Assembly (NCBI GenBank): GCA_022695795.1
Contig: MU404222.1
Span: forward strand, 1-54,231
Origin: Biscogniauxia marginata
Lineage: Eukaryota > Ascomycota > Sordariomycetes > Xylariales > Xylariaceae
Direction of reading: 5' to 3'
Length of the DNA stretch: 54,231 bases
The notes below the pieces were generated by a model. That model searched no databases. It was given only the letters and a program-made list of their open reading frames with translations, and was not told the DNA's origin. Both the position numbers and the translations under genes were made by a program. Numbering within the stretch: the stretch's first letter is position 1; the number at the start of each line of letters is the position of its first letter. This document shows, piece by piece, positions 43,849-54,231 of this stretch.

Positions 43849-46800
43849 TCATGGCGCAGCCTGTCGGAAGGGGTGACCTTCTTCGAGAGTTCGGCCAGTG
43901 CAAAGATACCCCATTGGCGTGTGGAGAATATCTTGGTTACGGCGACGCAGTGTAAGCCACTCCATCACGAAGGCTGAAGCATCTCTGGAAAAACAAGTAG
44001 ATGTTTCCGGCTTGGTGTTTCTCTCAGGGGAAACGTCCGTGGCTGTAGGTGCTGGCCGCAGAAAACTAGCTATGGAGTCCCACTCGGCAAAATCGATATA
44101 CAGTCGGCCCGCGAGGATACCCAACTCAACTCGGAACCACTCTGGAAAGGCGTGATTGGTCGGTAGTTGTGGTAAGCTGTAATAATCGAAGTTGTTGAAA
44201 GCTAGCATGGCCTTGGTGACGGGGGCTGCATATGCTATTAGGTGGACAGCAGGCTTATCAACAGCTAGACGGAGAGTAGGAATCAATAGCTCGACCTCCT
44301 CCGGGATAACGACAAGTGCGGTCTGTGTCGATGGACTCCAGAGAATCCATTCTACCCCACGCTATTTAGTTATCGATGTTAGCATTGATATCCTTCGCAA
44401 GCCATCACGGATGTTTTGAGGCTTACCAAGAAGTTCTCAGCCACCGTCTTTTCATCCCTCCACTTGATCGTTCTTCCAAATTCTTTCGACACGAACAACT
44501 TGGAGGCCGTCTCACGGACACTGAAATTATTCCCTACCGTGGTTCTCGCCATGCATGAAAATGCATGCTCAAACCCGCAATTGCCCGGGGTAGATAAGGT
44601 AGCGTCCAGTAACCCAGTACGGACGAAGTGAGAAATCGACGCATGTAGACCAGGGAATGAGAGAGCCTCGTAGAGTGGCCGCTTTTGGACCTGACGTACT
44701 ATAAAAAATAGAGTCAGTAATTGCATTTTCTTCTTTTTTAAAAGCAAGCATAATAGACTTATCCCCGGGGCTGATGTCTCCTTTGGGAACCAATGACTCC
44801 CAAGACACTCCAAAAGGGTAGAAATTATTCCCAAATATGCGTACCTTGCTCAAACTCAACTTGGACCTCTCGCTCTTGTTCTACTACCTCAAGCGCTCCA
44901 GCTCGGGAAACGCAACTTGAGTCACCAAGTCGGGTCAGTTTCTCTCCAAAGACTTGAAGTTTGGGGGTCGCCATTTGATCCATGGATCCTACTGGTCTTC
45001 CCGAATCCCCACCATACAGCTGGTTCAGTGTCTGGCGTTCTGGCTGTCGCAGGACGCTGAGTAGCTTTTTACGTTGGGCAGTGCTAGCTATAAAGTCAGG
45101 GTTGCACCAGACGGCATCCGTACGTCGACAAAAGTCGATACCCTGAGCGACATAGAGGCCTTGCAAGTCCTCATTCGTACGGCACGATTGCTCGAGTAGC
45201 CACGAGATAACGTGTGAGGAATCTATCTTCTGGTTTTCATCAGGACAGCACAAGTCCTTGATGCTCTGGTTCACCTCTAGCGGCGCAAAGAATATGACGG
45301 ACTGAGTAGTACGTAGCTGACGGAGACGCATTGCCGCTATAAATGTAGTCAGTAAATATCTTCAGTATATCCAGCTTGTCTCGCCGACGAGCACCCGCGC
45401 AAGAATTTGGGCATAACCAAGCTGATAGCTTATAAAATTTCTTACCTTGCACAGTGTAGTCTTTCGTTTGCTTAAGGGCGAGCGTTAACCCTCCTCGCGC
45501 ATACACCGGAAGCTTCAAATCAACGCCACGCGTGTGGGCTTCGTCAATATATACAAGACAATCACTTAGGTCGTCCGCATATGGTGTTGCGAGTAGGGGG
45601 GTATCTTCCTTTGCCGTACCTCGGAATGTTACCCACGCTCGATTGTCTTTACCGAAGTAGATAGCGGCCTTAGCTTTGTGATCGACTGATAGCCACTCCG
45701 TAGCGAGAGACTTGTTGTCCATCTCAAGAATATAAGCGCCCGCGTCGATAAGCACACGGATATTCTCCGCACAAAGCTGTTTCAAGAAGCCTTTCTCGGT
45801 AAGGCGCCTGCCATTCTCATCTGTGATGACCTTATACTGACAGTTTTGCGGCTGTAGAATATATGACAGAACCTCCGCACTAGTCTGTTGTAGGCTGGGA
45901 AGATCGTTCTGCTGTATGCTCAGGGGCAGCATAACACGATTATCATTTGTGCCACTAAAACCAGTGGTCCTAGCTTCCTTCTGATCTTTGGAGAAAAGCA
46001 CCATGTCCCACGCAGAGGCTTGTAACTTGACTTCGAACTGTTTAGCGTGCGCTGGGAAGACAAAGTGGTTCAGATAATGGTCTATCACAATACGGTCTAA
46101 GCGTAAGTGTCGCCATAGTTCAGCCATCTGCTCAGTGTCGTCGACGTTGATCACGTCCCAGTGATGAAGTGCTTCCGGGAGATTTCTGCAGTTCGAAATC
46201 CACCACTCATATTGGGCGGCTGGATCATCTGATTGCAGGATGTGGCCTAGCCCTTGAGAAAATTGCTTTGGTGTCAGCCCGCTGTAATAAAATGATAAGC
46301 AGGTGAACAGGATGGCCACGTCTGGATGCCCGAATTCAGATTGTTCTGATGGTATTCCTTTGGCTTCGAAAGGCACCGCGATGGGATATCGGCTTGGATG
46401 TAAGCCATACTGTACATTCCATCGCTTTCCTAGGCAAAGAGTGAGTATCCCATTCATTAGAAGACCTCTGATGACAAGGAGCATTTTTAACGCCGCCCTC
46501 GGGTTCGAAAACGCGGTAGTCGCCTGATTTAACAACGTATCGTCGAAAACTGGTGCTGAAAGCACATGTCTGATAAGCTTGTACCTTCTGGCAAATGTCA
46601 AGTCGGCAGGACGAAGGAATGTTGTCCGACCCGCGCAGATATCGTCTAATATCCGCTCATGAAGGGCATCTTCCACATCGCTCTTGACAAAGCGTACCAT
46701 AGGAAACGACCCGGCCCGCTCCAACACCTCAATACTACCTGGGTATAGTTTTCGTAAGGTAGGAACATGATGGGCCGCTAGAGCTAGCAATCCTTCAGCA

Positions 46801-49800
46801 ACCTGCCACCGATATGGATGTCCATCAACAGGTGCTTCCTCTCCTCCCGGGTAATTTAATTGTGTCTTGACTGAGAGTGTGAAATCACATTCATCTAGAA
46901 CGTCACGGCAATGGCTATTAAGCCAAGCCTGAAACTTGATCATTGTAGTGGCTGCATCGAGTTTGCCTTCAGCGAGTTGCTGCCACCCACCCAACTTGAA
47001 TGAAAGCACATTCTCCTGACTGGTAAGAATCAAGCCTCTTTCTTCCCGAGTCCGGCGATGAATTTCGGCGTATAGTTCTAGCATAGTTTTATCGGCGGGT
47101 GTCTTCCTTGAGAATGGGACGTGACAGACCCGGCGGCCTACAAGGGAGCCTAATCGTAACTGCATCATCTGGGCTGTCTGCATGAGTAGGGCCTTCGGTA
47201 CAATTAGGCGAGAGAGATTCTCTCCATCCGCGAGGATTGCCATGACCATTGGTACGATGCAGGAAGTCTTGCCTATAACAATGTCAGCACCCATTCCAAC
47301 TAAGAAGTACCTCTCATTTAGATACACTCACCTTTACCCATGTTCATCTGCAATACGCTATTTTCTCCTGACGGTGGTATGATAATTGCATTAGCAACAT
47401 CCACCTGTTCAGCCCGGATCAGTAGATTTCCATCAATCTCTAGTAACAGCCAATCAGGCCTCAAGAGAGGTTGCCAGTTCTCATGACCTGGATTGCGCAG
47501 TTCTTCATCAAGGGTTCTCCTATCATCTCTCTGTAGGGCATGTCGTATACGCTCTAGTCGCTGTAAGATTGTGATTGCTAACCCATAGCGTATCAGAGAT
47601 TCCTTCATCCCGGGGCCAAATTCATTAGATGCGCTAGATCTTAAGGTTTCAAGGACTGCCGTCGGTGTTGTACATGGCCAAATACCACCGAGGTGCAACC
47701 ATGCAGAGCGGCAATCGTTGGCGGCAAAGACGGCAGAGATTTCGGCAAGATATAACCTCATAGTGTTGCGAGCTTCGTCAATCGCCTCTCCAATAGGAAA
47801 GTTTGAGCTCAGATTTCCGGATTCGCTTTGGGGCAGTTGATGTATCTCCTTAAGCGCAGATAGACTTTGGAGAAGGTCACCAGCGTACTGCTGACGCAAT
47901 ACACTAGGAGACTTTGCGAACATTTTCAAGACAGTTTCAAGCGTGATGAATTCAGGGGGCAGGCGGTTCCCAGCAGAATTATAAGTCTCGTCTTGTACAG
48001 CCCTAGTACTGACTTCAAGCACAAGGCTGGAGACCGGATTTGCTAGACAGGGGCCAGCTTTGACCAGCAAATCCTTCCTAATAGACGGAATGATTTGCTG
48101 GTATTGACCACTCCTGAATGCCGGTTTCTCATATTTACACTCTAGAGAGGCTTTGGAATTCCGTGGACCTTCAAGTGAGTGGAGGATCTTTTGTACCCGA
48201 TTGATGTAACCATCGAGCTCTTCATTATCTTGTCTTCGTGTCCATTCCTTTCTCACTTCATCTAGTGCCAAGCCAGTGTCGATGACTTCTACTTCGTAAC
48301 CACATGTTAATCTGCATGCTGGAGCCGGCCATTGGTTTAGGATATGACGAGCCAGGTTTCTACCTTCTTCTTCACACCGAGTTCTGTGTTTCTGAGCATT
48401 TCGCTCGGCTGAGCCTTTGACAAACGATAGTCGAGAATATTTTGACCGAAACGATGAATAAGCTGGAACAATGAGTTTCTCTAGCAATTGGAGAGAGGGA
48501 CATCCGCGGGATTTGAAGTCCACGAAGCTACTAGAAGCTGGAGGCGATAAGTCCTTGAGCTCATCAATGGAAAATACGGCAATGAGTGACCGAATGATAT
48601 CCATGTTAGCTTGGGATCCAAAGGCCAACATCCCGAGTCGGAATAGTACGGGAGCTTTGTTGGTTGCGTGCCGGCAGAAGTTGACGAGATCTCCCCATTG
48701 TTCATTGATCGGGTTCTCAATTTTCTCAAAGAGTGAACCGTACGAGTTATCTTTGCCTGTGAACCCACCGATGAACTCGTATGATTCGAGAGCCGTCTTC
48801 AGACTAGTATTCATATGTATTGAAGAGCACCGTGTAGAAATCAAGTGAGCGATCTCGTAAACGTTGTAAGCCTTCGGTGTCGTTCTACGGTCACGAGGGA
48901 CATATACTATGTCCCGCGTGACTTTACCATCCATATCCGGAAGTGGACGCTCATAAGTTCGTCGGTGGATCTCACCACGATGACGTAGGTGATTTGACTT
49001 TACGTAGCTAAACGCCTGGGTGATACCATTGTCGAATTTACTGAGCTGAATGGACCTTGTCATGATTTCATGAACCAATGACTCAAACCCATCATGCTGA
49101 ATGGTTGGAGTTAAATCGTCGTCCCAAGTAGTCTTCTGCATCCGCTTAAGATTGGGTGGATAATACTCTCTGTGTGGGGCGAGAGCCTCGATTGTCTTTA
49201 GGATTGCATGTGAACTCAATGAAACCCATGGCTGGGCAGCACCAGACTGGAGTATATGGAATGCTTCTTCTGTGCCCGTCCGTCCTGTTAGAGTGTCGGG
49301 GAGACAGAATGATGTCATCGCGTGACAGTGAGCCTTCGTGTATAAGAGACGTGGCTCGGGAGGACATGAAAGTCGACCCAAGTCTTCGTCTATCACATAC
49401 CGGCCATACTCACGAGAACCATCTATACGTGCCTCAACGTGCATACCTAATCGTCTAACATTCAGGGATCCAAGACGTATGATGATGCTTCGCTTTCTAG
49501 AGCTAAGATCACGCAGGACAATCTTACTCCTAAGACCATACCATGTTCCAGCATCTTGATTTGGATCGATTTCAGCCTTAAGCTGCCGGCACTCAAGCAA
49601 CCCAGAGTTATTTATATAGAACGATAGTTCTAGGTGGCGAGCCTCTATCGACAGCCTCCCTTTCTGAGGTTGGTAGACTGTTAGCTTATCTGGTCTTTCA
49701 AATTGCCCCAGAACTCCTGTGATTATTCGGAATGTGTCGGACTTTGGATCAACCAAACTGACGTTGGCGCGGAAGGCTTGGCGATTCGGAACGTCGATAA

Positions 49801-52800
49801 CCCAATCACGCGGGCGTTTGTTCCATATTGCTGGCGCCCGACGAATCTCCAAGTACTTGGTGTTGAGGTTAAGCCAATGAGTACAATTGTCAACTAGTTC
49901 CGCCGGAATATCAAAGCCTGTCGTGCTTGTAAAAGTTTCCTTTGGGACAAATTCAAACACACTATCTCTTGTATAAGTGCGAATGATGGCTTGCTGGTTC
50001 CTCAGCGCGAAATGTACTTCCTGGCCGTCCACCCGAGTCTCCAGGCAATACATCATGCCCGGTAAAGACGAAGGGTAAGCCAACAAGTGTTCGTCACCAA
50101 ACATCAGTCCTACAGCCTTGCTGTTCCTGATTTCCGACGGCAACTTGCCACGTGGCTTACCGTCGACCAATAGGTGGCCTTCAATGATATTGCAATGAAC
50201 CACCTGACTAGAATGAAACCATCCCCGGGTAGCAGTGGCGACAACCCATCGATTATGGGGCGATGCAAGGAAGTTCCACGAGGAGAAAGATATGGCAGCG
50301 CTGCTCGAAGAATCAGACCAACTGGTAAGGATTCCCTCCCCAACGCTAGCTGGGTGAGTTGTTATCGCTGTGCGAAGAAGAGGTTGCATATGATATGCCA
50401 TCTTCGTATCGCGAATTAGCATACTCTTCAAGGCCTGAGGCAGTCTTGCAATATCGACTAGCAGGTTCTCTTGTAATGCCAAAGATGCTTGGATCCATAT
50501 TTTGATGTCTTGGGCACTCATCGCTCTTTTAAGCCTGACATGGATGGCGAAGGTTCGTCGACACAGGAGTGCGGCACAAAAGCCGTAGGTAGTGAGCTGA
50601 TGCACTGCATTGGCACCCTTAGTGGTCCTAACTCTCTTTCGAATCTCGACTGTCCAGTCCAAAGTTGCGTCTCTTGCCGACTTTAGCAGGGCTTCGGCAT
50701 GAAGCCTAGTAGGCCCAGATGATAAGTCGAACAATCGTAAGCTAAGAGTAATGAGGAGTTCCATACAATTGTGCTCTCTCCAATTCTTGTGAATCGCACC
50801 TATTCGCTTCTCAATTATTTGTAATAGGCGGTCGAGGAATGCATGCTCCCTGAACACGACGTGAGTTGTTCGAAGGACGTCTTCCGACAACGGAGGGCCT
50901 GCTTGAATGGCTAGCTGGCATAACATGCGTGTCGTATCCTCGTTACTAAGGTTGAGATTCGAAGAGCCCAATTCGATTATAATTTGGAGCCAGCGTCGAG
51001 TTTGGCCCGCGAGCAGTTTTTGATATGCCGAAAATTCGTGGACAGACATGCTTGATGGACACTGGCTCTGATTCGCTTGTACCTCGTAAGATGACGGTCC
51101 ATCGACAGTAGGCTTGGGGGGTTGCGATTCTGGAAGTATAGTCGCTTTAAGCGTATGCGGAATATGGACACCACAAAGATGTTGGAGGGTCAGCGTCTTG
51201 TTCAAATCATGGACCCAGAGTCCAGAAGCGTTGTCAAATAGCTCGAAACTCGCTGCCAACGGCAGAAAAACTCGAGAAAGAGGGACGTTGGTAGGACTAA
51301 ACTTGTAATGAGTCTGGTTAAAGCACTTGATTGTCGATGCTAGCGAAAGACCTCGTGCCTTAGCCTCAGTTTCCACGAAGCGTTTCAGTGGTGCACAGTC
51401 TTGTAGCTTTATCTTGGCAGCTGACGGGTTAAGGGGCCGACTTGGGTGTGCTAGGTCGCGTACAATCTGCCAAGTAGCATCCCGATATGCTGACAGATAG
51501 CTCGGTATGGTAAGTTCGAATACTATGGCGGCCCTGGCTGTGGCTTCCTTAGGCAGGTATTCCTCCTGAATTTCGATCTTCATGCGCTTTCGAGCTCGCT
51601 GATGCCAGCATCTGGTGCATCCTCGAACATCGCGTTGACCATCATTTTGCCAAGTGCAGACACAGGTTCCATTAGCAAAACCTTCTGTATGTTCCTCATA
51701 CTCCCTACAGGCCTTCTTCCATTCATTTTCCTTCGCAATATAAGCTCTATCGGATGCGTGCTGAATCTCTTTCATAACGTGTTGCATGTGGTCTGAAGTT
51801 GCGACGTAACGCACGGCCAGGCAGTTTGCATCGGTCTCATCCAGAATAGTACCACACCGGGAGTTGGATCGTCGCTGGGCAATGTATGTCTGGATGCTTT
51901 GTAGACGACACATATCTGACATGGTAGGGAGCTGCAGGACATCGAGCATCTCTGGACTGAAGGGGGGGCGGTAGTCGGCCAGAAGCGGGCACTCGGCAAT
52001 GGCGGACCGGTCGAGGCGAGTCCATAGAGTGAAGATAGTCAGAATCATAGCACTCATCTGCTCGGGGTCCGAATCGTAGGTGGTTCCGACTCTAGTGAAG
52101 ACTTGGGCAATTTGCTCCGCAAGCTGTTGGCAGCGCGCCCCGTGACTGTTCTTGGCTTGGTCTGTATCCGCGTCGTGCTCAACGCTTGCTTCCGTGTTTG
52201 TGAGATGGAAGATGTGGTCGGTGAACTTCTGTGCCTGATTGATGGCATTATCGAGTGGGGTTGGGAGGTTGACCGAGGAAAGAGCTACAGGTTGTCCCGA
52301 AGGCGGCCAGTTCGCCAGTAGCCCGTCTAGGTACTTCCCGCTGTTGGGAAGTGAGAGCTTGAGTGCCGAGGCAGGCGCTCTCGAGTGTATCTTTGGGATG
52401 TGCAGGGTCGTTGTCCGCTTGAACGCGTCCCAGGCAGTCTCGACTTGAGCGGTGGCTTCCTTCATGGCCTTCTCGATCACGGGACCAAACTGGCTGAATA
52501 AGACTCCGCAATTTTCCGGGCCTGACTTCTGTCTGTCCATCTCCAGCTTGGCCATACGACGGCCGAGTTTAGCCCGTAATGTTACGACTAGATGTGGATT
52601 GAGCTTCCCGGCCGAATCCTCTAGAAGCTTAGCCAGTACAATGCACAAGAGGAACTTGTATGCCATCCGACCTTGTTTGCTTCCCAGAGTCAAGCAAAGC
52701 TGCCTTTGGGCGGCAACTCGCAGTACCAGCCAGAATGGTAGTCTTCGCCATGGTAGATCTGCGCCTTGTAGGTTGACCTCGTCTCGAACCCGCTTCCGTA

Positions 52801-53520
52801 GCACGGGTGCCTCGAAGCGAGTACCGATAGCCTCGAGAAGTGGCATGAGCATTTGTGTGATTAACGCTGGGTCGGTGGTGTCCCTATTCTCCGAGACAGA
52901 CACTCCCGCCTTGTTAGCCTGTGCCTGCAAGCTGTAGAGCGATTCCAAGCTAGCCTGCTCGAGAAAAGCAGCCAAGTTTTCTTGGAATGCCTCATCGGCG
53001 AATTCTCTATGGGGTAGCCGTACGGCACGACCGGGGAAGTCCCATTGTAGTGCTTGAGAGGCGGCAAGGACTTGCTCCGAGGTAGCAGATGTCTCAAAGG
53101 ACTCGAGGATGACATTTTCCTGATTACTGCTTTGTTTAATGGTGAGCAAAGGCGACTAACAGTAGATTTTCTCAATGGAACATGTATTTACCTAGTATCG
53201 TACCGAATGAGTATGGCCGCATTCTGCTCGACTACGTGGAGAATGAGCATGCTCTTCGGTTTCAGCTGGCGAAGTTGATCCAGGACCACTCGCTTCGCGA
53301 GCTGACTTCGGTTGAGCATTAGGCAGGCATCAAGCGATAATTGAAGCGACTGAAATGCTTCAGTCCAGGGCTCGCCCACATACGCGTCAACCATCTTGCG
53401 GCAGGCATGGATCAGACGCATCAGTACATCGTGCGACACTGCCTCAACATCCTCATCTGGCCCCCCAGGTATCTGGGGAGGCAATACGAGATGGTTGAGA
53501 ACTGCCTGGAGCACGCTCAT
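43849..53520 (-). CDS. Giant DUF6606-DUF3638-DUF3645 protein with SecA/SF2-like ATPase motifs
   Basis: Six exons (53520-53192, 53126-47332, 47272-45446, 45336-44845, 44698-44427, 44361-43849) encode 3,075 aa. All joins preserve phase, and the second exon alone is 5.8 kb. The start MSVLQAVLNHLVLPPQIPGG is typical of DUF6606 (about residues 5-300). Cys 598, 600, 613 and 616 form a C-x-C-x12-C-x2-C knuckle. DUF3638 begins before the Walker A motif NMGKGKTS (G2040-S2045) and includes IVPKALLMQTAQ and VLDECDF (2168-2171). The DUF3645 signature EFGHPDVAILFTCLSFYYSG lies at about 2354-2373. GFSGTNDN (2480-2487), YIDEAHTRGVDLKL (2616-2629) and MRLRQLRTTQ (2653-2662) follow. Family members are often auto-annotated as ubiquitinyl hydrolase; I could not locate a convincing OTU or other protease triad. 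Function and location are unknown. The gene looks intact. Confidence 0.9.
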
Positions 53521-54231
53521 GCTGACGTGACAATATGTTGTAGCTGTAATTAAGTTGTACCCAGTCTGACAGCTTCTTGAGATGCACAAGAGGTGGAAAG
53601 ACGGGGATGAAGGGTATTTGTGGTTGTGAGGGAAATGGATCTGTTGTTGTAATAGTTCAAGGTCGTGTGTAGGTTATGGGAAAATACCTGGCTTGAAGGA
53701 ATTTTTTTCTTCTCGGTATGCCACAGTATTTTCAGGCATTCGCTTTGCTAGGTACGCGTCGTGTATGGCGGTGCCTCACCGGATAATATCACGGATACAC
53801 GTGGTATTGATGCAGGAATGAAAAGGAGGCTTGTCGTTGGGAAACACGTATTTCCTACGGATGCACGCATCTGATCCCTCGAGGGTCAACCACTCGGAAC
53901 TTGTGGTGAAACTGATAGGCTGTTGATCAAAACTTGCTTGCCCCGAAGCTTGATAATTGGCAGCGCTCGTTTGTAGATTTCCGTGGCAACGTGATGTTGG
54001 CGTTTGTAGGCGAGCTCAACTTGGCACCACAATGGTCTTTAAACGCGGCTGCGTACATGCTACTCGAGCTACATGAGGCTCCTAGGGTACCTACATTCAT
54101 AATTTACTGACTACTATTGGGGGGGGGGGGGGGGGGGGGTGGGAAAAACACCCTATGGTGTGGATAAAAAAAAAAATAAAAAAAAAGAGATTTATACAAA
54201 AGGAGATATATTAAAAAGAATTAAAAAATAA
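53521..54231. other. Promoter of the DUF3638 gene and right window end
   Basis: About 600 bp of upstream sequence of the minus-strand giant gene is followed by a poly-G run at 54119-54139 and 92 bases of A/T-rich low-complexity sequence to the edge. No further gene is visible. Confidence 0.55.
54119..54139. repeat. Poly-G tract (21 nt)
   Basis: This is a run of 21 G followed by T and GGG, about 90 bp from the right edge. It mirrors the poly-C tract on the left in orientation (C-rich reading inward from both edges). Confidence 0.95.

Overview
The window looks like a filamentous ascomycete (Pezizomycotina, most likely Sordariomycetes and perhaps Xylariales; the order is an inference). The evidence is eukaryotic genes with short 50-250 nt introns carrying GT(A/G)NGT donors and CTAAC/CTGAC-like branch sites, loose gene spacing with AT-rich or microsatellite-rich gaps, and protein sequences typical of that group (fungal PMT1, PAN3, RIM2, DUF6606/DUF3638 families). 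Exon models below were built by hand from reading frames, splice signals and family length, so individual boundaries may be off by a few bases. No rRNA, tRNA, CRISPR array or intact transposon was seen.

Layout from left to right: SHB17-type sedoheptulose bisphosphatase (-); a small one-TM coiled-coil protein (+); UBP6/USP14 deubiquitinase (-); ARPC4 of the Arp2/3 complex (+), with a predicted GC-AG intron; a 4.5 kb AT-rich gene-poor gap holding a decayed coding remnant; a 680-aa RRM protein (+); SNX3-type PX protein (+); RIM2-type mitochondrial pyrimidine nucleotide carrier (-); a protein with a C-terminally placed Zn2Cys6 cluster (-); LSM7 (+); PAN3 (-), with an unusual open linker; a UBX2/FAF2-type ER-anchored UBX protein (+); the splicing factor SF3A1/Prp21 (-); PMT1-type protein O-mannosyltransferase (+); and a 9.7 kb gene (-) for a roughly 3,075-aa DUF6606-DUF3638-DUF3645 protein.

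The genes are housekeeping and do not form a cluster or operon. Themes recur: ubiquitin and proteasome handling (UBP6, UBX2-like, and possibly the DUF3638 giant, whose family is often auto-named ubiquitinyl hydrolase), mRNA processing and decay (LSM7, SF3A1, PAN3, the RRM protein), and secretion or trafficking (PMT1, SNX3, ARPC4).

The most interesting object is the giant DUF3638 protein. Its middle carries an ordered series of motifs resembling a SecA-like superfamily 2 ATPase. Next is PAN3, where an in-frame open segment of about 272 codons lies between the zinc finger and the PAM2-like motif and could be a long linker or an alternatively spliced segment. Both window ends lie about 100 bp outside a long C/G homopolymer, which suggests natural contig breaks.
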